DNA of 64,000 nucleotides from Pseudarthrobacter sp. MM222 (GTDB lineage: Bacteria; Actinomycetota; Actinomycetes; Actinomycetales; Micrococcaceae), in assembly GCF_947090775.1 (NCBI RefSeq), contig NZ_OX352321.1, positions 372,001 to 436,000 on the forward strand, given 5' to 3'. Numbering within the stretch: the stretch's first letter is position 1; every line of letters starts with the position of its first letter. Below, piece by piece: positions 39,201 through 45,381 of this stretch. A model generated the notes under the pieces. The model saw nothing but the letters and a program-made list of their open reading frames with translations, was not told where the DNA came from and did no database searches. The translations under genes were made by a program, and so were the position numbers.

Positions 39201-39483
39201 CTGGAAGAGCCTGCAGGTCGGTTCCTACATCGGCCGTATCTCGTTCGAAGGAGCAAGCGATCCGACGTTCGTCAGCGTGCTGGTGACCGCGGCGGGCACA
39301 GTGGTGGTTCCGCCCACCTCCGAGGACCAGGACAGCAATGACGGTCCCGGTGACAGCGGGGACGACGGACAACACGACGGCAAGGACAAGAAAGACAAGA
39401 AGGACAAGGGCAAGAAGGTGAAGAAGGAGAAGGGGAAGATCCAGAACCCGGATCGCAATCCCGCTCCCAACAACGCCATCTAA
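36241..39483 (+). CDS. Secreted S8 subtilisin-family serine protease
   Basis: A 1080-residue secreted subtilase. A signal peptide (to about Ala36, with TLGLPVLLTSVAIAPATAA) leads into an I9 prodomain (RYIVVLAEKPAA, QRQFTAAVNGFSATLTADQA). Catalytic residues: VVVGVIDTGYTP (Asp200), DSHGTHTAS (His301) and SGTSMASPHVTGFG (Ser628). A PA-type insert lies at about 440-560 (GKVVVCDRGVFDRVAKSAEV). The C-terminal half has fn3-like and PPC-type beta domains and a Lys/Asp-rich tail (DKKDKKDKGKKVKKEKGK). It probably degrades extracellular protein. A GTG start is used. A hairpin terminator follows, then SSI-like genes on the other strand. Confidence 0.95.
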   Translation: MKSPGKSFLRSGGLRRAAALTLGLPVLLTSVAIAPATAAPFQGASTTGVVQKNLDPNSYRDGRYIVVLAEKPAATYDGGTPGLPATKPEPGKKLDADKAEVRKYGEHLEQKQAEVAAQQKVQMQRQFTAAVNGFSATLTADQAIKLAKDPGVLVVAPDTENAPDYSSSDFLKLSGSGGTWDTKFGGQDAAGKGVVVGVIDTGYTPSNPFFTGEQVQPLVGDPVVGVPYRTDDGKIAMLKSDGDTFIGECQKGVATGAAFDGSACNSKVLSAHYFADDFLKYVPSQGRAPQEVLSPVDVDSHGTHTASTAAGNANVETFVDGRSFGLTSGVAPAAKLSIYKVCWEDTDPNSGGCYSSSAVAAVDQAIYDGVDVINYSISGSTTTTTDPVSMAFLSAASAGIFVAVSAGNSGPTASTVNHGAPWVTTVAASSFSQELQGTVEFSDGSKFRGASIMNRQVVNAGVVLSANAAATAGDPNAALCGPGTLDPAKVAGKVVVCDRGVFDRVAKSAEVARGGGVGMILVNLSNSSLDTDKHIIPTVHVNPPATEAIKAKVAANPALTVSLINRDTTGLALEAQPQIAGFSSRGPLLATGSDLLKPDVAAPGVAVLAGVSPIGTGGDNFGFLSGTSMASPHVTGFGALILAKNPKWSPAVVKSAMMTTASEVKLANGAKDTDVLATGAGQVDPARVLEPGLVYDANSDDYLAFIQGTGVELGMQGVGTTKPRDMNVPSFALGNLTGKIEVTRTVTALTPGTYRAKVDLPGVKVTVNPSVLNFSAAGEKKTFKVSFENQNATLGKFAMGSLSWQGANKNVASPIAVRPQSVVAAKDVAFTSEGGTGSGAIRVVSGANGPIKMTLDGLSKADSTPINLVPGNTDDSYFVKTVQVPAGSPLAKFSVYSSDPNADFDMYVETPDGPLTVATSSASESVSIPNPSSGEYVIYANLYASPNNQATKGTLDASVLVPNVGNATLAPNPLRLGNGNSGSVSLNWKSLQVGSYIGRISFEGASDPTFVSVLVTAAGTVVVPPTSEDQDSNDGPGDSGDDGQHDGKDKKDKKDKGKKVKKEKGKIQNPDRNPAPNNAI

Positions 39484-39504
39484 GCGGCGCTTAGCACCTA
39501 AGCA

Positions 39505-39546
39505 AACGGCACTGGCCGGCGGTCTCCACCGCGGGCCAGTGCCGTT
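39505..39546. terminator. 13-bp hairpin after the subtilase gene
   Basis: AACGGCACTGGCC (39505-39517) and GGCCAGTGCCGTT (39534-39546), with a smaller GGCGG/CCACCG stem inside. Confidence 0.8.
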
Positions 39547-39648
39547 CGTCGTTCAAGCAGGCCCCGCCGGCGCGGGGCTGCCCGGCGTGGATCGTGCCGG
39601 CGCCCGGATCGGGGGCGGCGCCCGGATCGCGGCGGCGGATCCGGCGGA

Positions 39649-40029
39649 CTAAATCGCGCCGGTGGAACCGGCAACACCGCCGAGCAGCGGCGCCATGGCC
39701 CGCCAGCGGGCGATCTCGCAGCCATCCGTGCGGCTGAATTTGCTGTCCACCTTGCGTTTCAAAAACCACCCCGTCACCACGGCCACCTGGGGGCCGCCGT
39801 ACTGCTGCGTGCACATTTTCGGCGGCCCCGGCTTGGGGAAGAAAATATCCTCGCCGAACCGCTGCACGGCCTCGAGGGCTGCGGACGGATCCGGCAGGGT
39901 GGATCCGGGTCCAGGCGCGCCGCCGCGGGCCTCCAGCCGAAAGGTGTACTGCGGCGCGCCCGGTGACTCGGTGAGACGGATGGTCAGATCGACGTCGAGC
40001 GGGCCGGCTACCTCTTGGGGATCGGTCAT
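39649..40029 (-). CDS. Subtilisin-inhibitor (SSI)-like protein without signal peptide
   Basis: A 126-residue protein: MTDPQEVAGPLDVDLTIRLT, then CTQQYGGPQVAVVTGWF, then SRTDGCEIARWRA. The CTQQYGGP and DGCEI segments carry the two cysteines and the beta pattern of subtilisin-inhibitor-like domains. It lacks a signal peptide, unlike the lipoprotein copy at 40978-41529. Its ATG overlaps the stop of the preceding gene (ATGA), so translation is coupled. It lies near a subtilase gene; inhibitory activity is inferred from family similarity only. Confidence 0.7.
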   Translation of the reverse strand: MTDPQEVAGPLDVDLTIRLTESPGAPQYTFRLEARGGAPGPGSTLPDPSAALEAVQRFGEDIFFPKPGPPKMCTQQYGGPQVAVVTGWFLKRKVDSKFSRTDGCEIARWRAMAPLLGGVAGSTGAI

Positions 40030-40973
40030 TGCGGTCCTTCCGGGCTGGTCTGGTGCGCGCTGGTGGCAGTCAGTGCTTGGAGCGTCGGGGCGAGCTCCTG
40101 AAGCAGCCGCTTCCGCAGCTCCTGCGATTCGCCGGCGAAGGACCGCTGCTGGTCCACGTATTCGGCCTTGCCGTCGGGTGTTTCGATTCGAATGGCCGGA
40201 TAACCCCACGCGCCCAAGTCATAGGGCGACGCCTGCATATCCATCGCCCGGATCCGCCAGGACAGCTCGAAGCAGTCCATGACCAGTTCGCTGGGAAGCA
40301 GGGGAGCGAGTTTGTACGCCCATTTGTAGAGATCCATGTTCGCGTGCAGGCAGCCAGGTTGCTCCATGGCCCGCTGGTTCTCGCGGCTCGGCTCGAGGCT
40401 GTTCAGCGGCACGGCGTCCGGAGTGTAGAAGCGGAAGGCGTCGAAGTGACTGCAGCGGATCCGGTTCTGCTCCACGACCCGGTCGGTGTGCTCTGAGCCG
40501 AGCCTCAGCTGCAGGTATTCGTGCCGCAGCTCGAACTTGTCCTGCCGGTAGACCATGGCCCATTCGTGCAGCCCGAAGCAACCGAACTGTGCAGGCCTCG
40601 CCACCGTGCCGGCCAGGATGATGGCCGCGAACTCGAGCGCGTCCCGGCGGTCCCGGAGGAAGGATTCGACGTCGACCGTCACGGCGGCGGTGCCCGGCGG
40701 GATGCCGGCGGCGGCAAGGTCGCCGTCGTCGGCAGCGCGGTAATACTTCCAGCCGGTGCGCTCTGCCGCCTCGGGGCCCGAGAGGACGACCCCGGCGCCG
40801 GGATGCCAGCGCAGCAGTTGGCCGGGTTTTTGTGTGTAGTAGGTAAAGAGGAAGTCCTCGACCGGGTGCTTCCGGCCGGCGGACCGCCGGGCCAGGTAGG
40901 GGTCGGAGTAGCGCCGGACACGCTGCTGGTGGGCTGCCTGGCGCGGCAACCAGTCTTCCCGGGGCAGATGCAA
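40026..40973 (-). CDS. Possible DNA-3-methyladenine glycosylase-like protein
   Basis: A roughly 315-residue protein with LPREDWLPRQAAHQQRVRRY, EDFLFTYYTQKPGQLLRWHP, HEYLQLRLGSEHTDRVVEQN and a DMQASPYDLGAWGYPAIRIE end. I recall similar actinobacterial proteins labelled 3-methyladenine DNA glycosylase, but no HhH-GPD or AAG motif is evident, so this is a family guess. A TTG at 40973 avoids overlap with the upstream inhibitor gene; an ATG at 41081 would overlap it. It sits between two SSI-like genes. Confidence 0.5.
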   Translation of the reverse strand: MHLPREDWLPRQAAHQQRVRRYSDPYLARRSAGRKHPVEDFLFTYYTQKPGQLLRWHPGAGVVLSGPEAAERTGWKYYRAADDGDLAAAGIPPGTAAVTVDVESFLRDRRDALEFAAIILAGTVARPAQFGCFGLHEWAMVYRQDKFELRHEYLQLRLGSEHTDRVVEQNRIRCSHFDAFRFYTPDAVPLNSLEPSRENQRAMEQPGCLHANMDLYKWAYKLAPLLPSELVMDCFELSWRIRAMDMQASPYDLGAWGYPAIRIETPDGKAEYVDQQRSFAGESQELRKRLLQELAPTLQALTATSAHQTSPEGPQ

Positions 40974-40977
40974 CAGC

Positions 40978-41529
40978 TTAGACAGCCCCTGCGTTTGAGC
41001 CCAGGACGTCCTTGGCGGCGTTCCATGCGGAAATCTCGCAGCCGTCGCGCAGGCTAAAGCTGGCTTCGACAGGCTTGCCATCGACGACGCCGGAAACTGT
41101 TGCCTGCTGCGGACCGCCGTACTGTTGCGTGCAGACCTGGTCCGTGGCCTTGGGGGCGGGGCTCAGGATCGCTGCGTTGCCCTTGAGGGCAGTGCAGGCG
41201 GTGCTGGCACTGGGGTGCTGGCTTTCGGCGGCGGGAACCCCGTCCTGGCAGACGAGCGTGAAGTTGGCAGGGGCGCCGTTTTCCGAGGGTTTGACCATGA
41301 TGGCGAGTTCAGCGTTGCCCTGTCCCGGGCCGGCCGTCGGTGGCGCTGCCGCCGGCGAAGGCGCGGGCGCCGTCGTCTCGGTGTCCGGGGACGGGGCGTC
41401 CGGGGAAGCGGACGGGCCCGCCGTCGTCGGGGCGGAAGGGGAAGGAGAAGGCGTGGATCCCGGATTGCAGGCGGCCAGCCCTGTCACCGCCAAAAGGACG
41501 AGCACGGCGCGGCCCATTTGCTTGAACAT
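40978..41529 (-). CDS. SSI-like subtilisin-inhibitor lipoprotein
   Basis: A 183-residue lipoprotein: MFKQMGRAVLVLLAVTGLAA with lipobox LAAC, a long Pro/Ser/Thr-rich tether, then the domain NAELAIMVKPSENGAPANFT, VCTQQYGGPQQATVSGVVDG and ASFSLRDGCEISAWNAA. The Cys pattern matches subtilisin-inhibitor-like proteins and is clearly homologous to the 39649-40029 protein. GAGGAGG precedes the ATG. It would sit on the outer face of the membrane, suited to restraining the nearby secreted protease. Confidence 0.75.
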   Translation of the reverse strand: MFKQMGRAVLVLLAVTGLAACNPGSTPSPSPSAPTTAGPSASPDAPSPDTETTAPAPSPAAAPPTAGPGQGNAELAIMVKPSENGAPANFTLVCQDGVPAAESQHPSASTACTALKGNAAILSPAPKATDQVCTQQYGGPQQATVSGVVDGKPVEASFSLRDGCEISAWNAAKDVLGSNAGAV

Positions 41530-41556
41530 CAGCAGTCCTCCTCTGTTACGCACATT

Positions 41557-42060
41557 CTACCGCCGGGGCGTGTCTTCGGCTGTGGCGCGCGTGGCGGCAA
41601 TCAGATCCATCATGGACGCGTGGAGTTGGCCGACCTGCTCCCGGGTCAGGCCCAGCCGGGCCATCATCGTGGTGGGAACCTTGGTGGCCTGCTGCCGCAA
41701 TTCGGCGCCGCGGGGCGTCAGTCCCACCGCCAGGGTCCGCTCATTCCCTGCCAGGCGCTCCCGGGTGATGAAGCCCGCGGCCTCCAGGCGGCGCAGCAGC
41801 GGTGAAATGGTGGCGGGCTCCTGGGCCAGGGCCTCGCTGATATCCCGGACGGAACGCGGGCTGGACTCCCACAGGCTGAGCATGACGAGGTACTGCGGAT
41901 GCGTCAGGCCGAGCTTGTCGAGCACGGGCTTGTAGGCGCCCACCACACTGCGCGACGCCACCGTCAGGGCAAAGCAGAGCTGTTGCTCCAGCAGGAGGTC
42001 CTCGTCGGCTGCATCGTGTCCGCCCGGGCTCCTGTCCGAGACCTTGGCCATACCTGTCAT
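41557..42060 (-). CDS. MarR/OhrR-family regulator
   Basis: A 167-residue winged-helix repressor. QLCFALTVASRSVVGAYKPV contains the Cys expected in OhrR-type redox-sensing regulators. The DNA-binding part is SVRDISEALAQEPATISPLL and AAGFITRERLAGNERTLAVG. OhrR proteins sense organic hydroperoxides by Cys oxidation. No ohr gene is adjacent in this window. A perfect palindrome sits just upstream and is the likely operator. Confidence 0.88.
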   Translation of the reverse strand: MTGMAKVSDRSPGGHDAADEDLLLEQQLCFALTVASRSVVGAYKPVLDKLGLTHPQYLVMLSLWESSPRSVRDISEALAQEPATISPLLRRLEAAGFITRERLAGNERTLAVGLTPRGAELRQQATKVPTTMMARLGLTREQVGQLHASMMDLIAATRATAEDTPRR

Positions 42061-42080
42061 GGGGCGTCTCCTGTCGATAG

Positions 42081-42092
42081 TTAGTGCACTAA
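42081..42092. promoter_or_regulatory. Likely MarR/OhrR operator
   Basis: TTAGTGCACTAA is a perfect 12-bp palindrome, 21 nt upstream of the regulator start and between it and the divergent small gene at 42140. A weaker TTAGCGTACACTGA follows. Confidence 0.6.
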
Positions 42093-42139
42093 TTATTAGC
42101 GTACACTGATATGAGAGTTTCGTTCTGAGGAGTGGATGT

Positions 42140-42364
42140 ATGGAAAAGGAAAGCCCCGCCCAGAGGTTCATGCGTAGGACCGGCAAACTCCGGGCGATTT
42201 TTGGCCCGGCGAACCGGAGTTCTATCGAGCACGAAATGACGGAGCAGAACCGGCAGCTGCTGGCCCAGCGCGAGGCCGAGACCCAGCAATGGGAAACCCT
42301 CCGCCGGCCTGACGGCAGCACGTACGTCGTGCCGAAGAACCCGGACGATCAGTCACTGCGGTAG
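42140..42364 (+). CDS. Small charged protein divergent from the MarR gene
   Basis: A 74-residue protein: MEKESPAQRFMRRTGKLRAI, then HEMTEQNRQLLAQREAETQQ, then PDGSTYVVPKNPDD. GAGGAG lies upstream. The family is not recognised and no domain can be named. Its position across the operator from the regulator suggests shared control. Confidence 0.5.
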   Translation: MEKESPAQRFMRRTGKLRAIFGPANRSSIEHEMTEQNRQLLAQREAETQQWETLRRPDGSTYVVPKNPDDQSLR

Positions 42365-42502
42365 GCGGATACGCCGGCCAGTGCCGGTGATGTTTGGGCG
42401 TCTGCTTGTCGTGCCTTTCCCCTCGAGTGGGGCGTAAAATAACCTCAGCGGCACCAGCTTCGGCCAGGGCCGTATCTGCCTGATCCGAACGGTGGAGAGG
42501 GG

Positions 42503-42739
42503 GTGGGAATTGTGGCAATTGCGCTTGGTGTGCTGAGACAGCACCTGCACCCGTCGTCGTGGGCTCGTTTCCTTTTTGGGCCGGCCCAACGCGGAGATTA
42601 CACCGCACCGGTCGTTCACAGGCACGACGACTTCGAGCAGGCCTCTGAAATGGACCTGGCCGGTTTTGAAGTTGAAACTGACGCCCAGGGACACCACTAT
42701 GCGGTCCGTCGGGAAGACCTCCCGAAGGAGCAAGTCTAA
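42503..42739 (+). CDS. Small conserved-looking hypothetical protein
   Basis: A 78-residue protein from a GTG at 42503 (GGAGAGGGG upstream). HPSSWARFLFGPAQRGDYTA and FEVETDAQGHHYAVRREDLP are its main features. A GTG 9 nt later is an alternative start. No family recognised. A perfect hairpin terminator follows at 42778-42807. Confidence 0.5.
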   Translation: MGIVAIALGVLRQHLHPSSWARFLFGPAQRGDYTAPVVHRHDDFEQASEMDLAGFEVETDAQGHHYAVRREDLPKEQV

Positions 42740-42777
42740 GAAGTGCTCCGCACAAGGGGCGGAGACCCAGTGACGCA

Positions 42778-42807
42778 CAAAGGGAGCGGCAGGTGCCGCT
42801 CCCTTTG
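42778..42807. terminator. 14-bp perfect hairpin
   Basis: CAAAGGGAGCGGCA (42778-42791) and its exact inverse (42794-42807) flank a GG loop, between the small gene and lysC (convergent). Confidence 0.85.
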
Positions 42808-42814
42808 TCGTTGC

Positions 42815-42890
42815 TTCGTTCGGCCGGGCCGCCTTCGTCCGGCCGGGCCGCCTTCGTCCGGCGGGGCCGCCTTCGTCCGGCGGGGCCGCT
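42815..42890. repeat. 19-bp tandem repeat, four copies
   Basis: TTCGTCCGGCGGGGCCGCC and near-identical variants occur four times head to tail (starts at 42815, 42834, 42853 and 42872), just downstream of lysC. Confidence 0.9.
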
Positions 42891-42901
42891 CAGGCCCGGG
42901 C

Positions 42902-44260
42902 TCAGCGGCCGGTGCCGCCGTAGACGGTCGCCTCGTCCTCACTGTCCAGGTCGAATGCCTTGTGGATGGCGCGTACGGCGTCGTCCAGCAGATCGGCGTG
43001 CGTGACCACCGAGATGCGGATTTCCGAGGTGGAGATCATGTTGATGTTGATCCCGGCCGACGAGAGCGCCGCGAAGAAGCGCGCCGAAACGCCCGGGTGG
43101 GAGCGCATGCCGGCGCCGATCAGGGATAGCTTGCCGATCTTCTCGTTGTACTCGATGCTCTCAAAGCCGATTTCGGCCTGGGCGGCGCGCAGGGCGGCGA
43201 GGGCGTCGGCGCCCTCGATGATCGGCAACGTGAAGGAGATGTCGGTGCGGCCGGTGCCATGCGTCGAGACGTTCTGGACGATCATGTCGATGTTCGAGTG
43301 CGCGTCGGCGATGACCTGGAAGATCGCCGCGGCCTTGCCGGGGATATCCGGAACTCCGACGACCGTGACCTTGGCTTCGGAACGGTCGTGGGCAACACCG
43401 GAGATGATTGGCTGCTCCAAGGCAACTCCCTCTTGGGTCGTGATCTTGTCGTCGGCGCTGGGCAGGACCCAGGTGCCTTCGTTCTGGCTGAATGAGGAAC
43501 GGACGTGCAGCGGTACGCCGAAGCGGCGGGCGTATTCGACGCAGCGCAGGTGGAGGATCTTGGCTCCGGAGGCCGCCAGTTCCAGCATTTCCTCGCTGGA
43601 GATCCGGTCGATCTTCCGGGCCGACGGAACCACGCGCGGGTCGGCGGTGTAGATGCCGTCGACGTCGGTGAAGATTTCACAGACGTCGGCGTCGAGTGCG
43701 GCTGCGAGGGCCACCGCCGTCGTGTCCGATCCGCCGCGGCCCAGCGTGGTGATTTCGTTGGTGGTGCGGCTCATGCCTTGGAATCCGGCGACGATCGCGA
43801 TGTGGCCCTTATCGAGGGCGGTGCGGATGCGGTGCGGGTCGACGTCGATAATCCGCGCCTTGCCGTGGATGCCGTCGGTGATCATGCCGGCCTGCGATCC
43901 GGTGAAGGACTGGGCGGAGGCGCCAAACTTGTTGATAGCCATCGCCAGCAGGGCCATCGAGATGCGTTCGCCGGCGGAGAGGAGCATGTCCATTTCACGG
44001 GCGGGCGCGGAGTCGGTGACTTGGGCGGCGAGGTCGAGGAGTTCGTCGGTTGTGTCGCCCATGGCAGAGACCACCACAACGACTTCATCGCCAGCATTGT
44101 GGGCGTCCACGACCCGCTTGGCGACGCGCTTAATGCCTTCCGCATCCGCCACCGAGGATCCGCCAAACTTTTTCACCACAAGGTGCTTGGTGACGGCGGC
44201 AGAGACGGGCAGCTCCTGCGGCTGCGGTCCGGGCTGGACTTCGGTAGTGGGCAAACTCAT
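42902..44260 (-). CDS. lysC: Aspartate kinase
   Basis: A 452-residue aspartokinase, the first step to lysine, threonine and methionine. [20 protein letters not shown] is the kinase start. [20 protein letters not shown] and [20 protein letters not shown] lie in the catalytic domain. Two ACT domains follow ([40 protein letters not shown]), which normally bind lysine and threonine for feedback control. An internal start for a beta subunit is possible. asd does not follow, unlike in some relatives. Confidence 0.97.
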   Translation of the reverse strand: MSLPTTEVQPGPQPQELPVSAAVTKHLVVKKFGGSSVADAEGIKRVAKRVVDAHNAGDEVVVVVSAMGDTTDELLDLAAQVTDSAPAREMDMLLSAGERISMALLAMAINKFGASAQSFTGSQAGMITDGIHGKARIIDVDPHRIRTALDKGHIAIVAGFQGMSRTTNEITTLGRGGSDTTAVALAAALDADVCEIFTDVDGIYTADPRVVPSARKIDRISSEEMLELAASGAKILHLRCVEYARRFGVPLHVRSSFSQNEGTWVLPSADDKITTQEGVALEQPIISGVAHDRSEAKVTVVGVPDIPGKAAAIFQVIADAHSNIDMIVQNVSTHGTGRTDISFTLPIIEGADALAALRAAQAEIGFESIEYNEKIGKLSLIGAGMRSHPGVSARFFAALSSAGININMISTSEIRISVVTHADLLDDAVRAIHKAFDLDSEDEATVYGGTGR

Positions 44261-44396
44261 GCGCGCACCCTCACTGCATCATCGGGGTTTTGGGCCAAGC
44301 AACCAAATGGCGCGACCGCGTAACTTCTACGCCAAGTTTATCGCTGGCAGCGCTCGGGCGTTGAATTGTGACCGCATGCCAGACGTCAGCCCGTCC

Positions 44397-44475
44397 GGAC
44401 ATGCCCTCCCTCGGCCGGGAAGGATGGGCATATGCGCAGCATGTCCATTGCTCGGCGCAGGGCCTGGATATGCCC
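44397..44475. repeat. GATGGGCATA...ATGTCCAT palindromic repeat A1
   Basis: GGACATGCCC at the left, then GATGGGCATA (44423-44432) and ATGTCCAT (44441-44448), then GGATATGCCC. It is the same core as the copies at 44605-44684, 48711-48781 and 48839-48920. With the tandem array it occupies most of the 44261-44727 spacer, which otherwise holds no gene. Confidence 0.8.
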
Positions 44476-44488
44476 AGGCCAGGCCTCC

Positions 44489-44604
44489 GGACATGCCCTC
44501 CGCTGGTGGCGGGAGCCGGACATGCCCCCCGCTGGTGGCGGGAGCCGGACATGCCCTCCGCTGGCGGCGGGAGCCGGACATGCCCTCCGCTGGTGGCGGG
44601 AGCC
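44489..44604. repeat. 29-bp tandem repeat, four copies
   Basis: Units start at 44489, 44518, 44547 and 44576, each GGACATGCCCTCCGCTGGTG followed by GCGGGAGCC with one or two changes. There are no spacers, so it is not a CRISPR array. It lies between two GATGGGCAT-type palindromes. Confidence 0.92.
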
Positions 44605-44684
44605 GGACATGCCCCTTGTTGGCCGCGAACGATGGGCATACTGGCATTATGTCCATCCGTGGGGGCGGGCGCTGGGCATGTCCC
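44605..44684. repeat. GATGGGCATA...ATGTCCATC palindromic repeat A2
   Basis: GGACATGCCC (44605-44614) and the inverse GGGCATGTCCC (44674-44684) form outer arms, with GATGGGCATA and ATGTCCATC inside. Confidence 0.82.
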
Positions 44685-44727
44685 ATGGAAGATGCGACGC
44701 CGGACGGATCCGCGCGCGGTAGCGGGG

Positions 44728-45327
44728 TCAGCTCAGCGCGTTGCGGCGGCCTTCGAAAGCGCGGCCGAGAGTGACTTCATCGGCATATTCGAGGTCCCCG
44801 CCGACCGGAAGCCCCGACGCGAGCCGCGTTACGGCGATGCCGATCGACTTAAGCATCCGGGCCAGATACGTCGCCGTGGCTTCACCCTCAAGGTTGGGGT
44901 CGGTCGCGATGATGATTTCTTGGATGGCGCCGTCGTTGAGCCGGGTAAGGAGTTCACGGATCCGGAGCTGTTCCGGGCCGACGCCTGCAATGGGGTTGAT
45001 CGCGCCGCCGAGCACATGATATCTCCCCCGGAACGACCGGGTCCGCTCCACCGCGAGCACATCCTTGGATTCTTCGACGACGCAGATGACCGAAGGGTCG
45101 CGGCGCGGGTCGCGGCAGATGTTGCAGAGCTCCTGCTCCGTGATGTTTCCGCAGACCGTGCAGAACTTGACCCGCTCCTTGACCATCGTGATCGCGTCGA
45201 CCAGCCGCTTCATGTCCTGCGGGTCGGCCTCCAGGATGTGGAAAGCCAGCCGCTGCGCGGACTTGGGGCCGACCCCGGGAAGGCGTCCGAGCTCGTCGAT
45301 CAGCTCTTGAACTGCACCTTCGTACAC
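44728..45327 (-). CDS. recR: Recombination mediator RecR
   Basis: A 199-residue protein. It has an N-terminal helix-hairpin-helix ([20 protein letters not shown]), a four-Cys zinc motif ([16 protein letters not shown]) and a Toprim region ([20 protein letters not shown]). RecR loads RecA with RecF/RecO at gapped DNA. It follows dnaX by 54 nt, the usual arrangement. Confidence 0.97.
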   Translation of the reverse strand: MYEGAVQELIDELGRLPGVGPKSAQRLAFHILEADPQDMKRLVDAITMVKERVKFCTVCGNITEQELCNICRDPRRDPSVICVVEESKDVLAVERTRSFRGRYHVLGGAINPIAGVGPEQLRIRELLTRLNDGAIQEIIIATDPNLEGEATATYLARMLKSIGIAVTRLASGLPVGGDLEYADEVTLGRAFEGRRNALS

Positions 45328-45381
45328 AATGTCCTCGTTCGTTAGGGGAGTAGTCAGCGGGCCCGGGGCCGTGCGGTGCGG

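Noticed and set aside
40974..41081. ATG at 41081 as start of the glycosylase-like gene
   Set aside because: It would overlap the inhibitor lipoprotein gene by about 100 nt; the extra N-terminus is encoded antiparallel to nothing but shares DNA with the conserved DGCEISAWNAA end of that gene.
44489..44604. Regular 29-bp repeats that could suggest a CRISPR array
   Set aside because: The units are directly adjacent with no spacers, and no cas gene is present.
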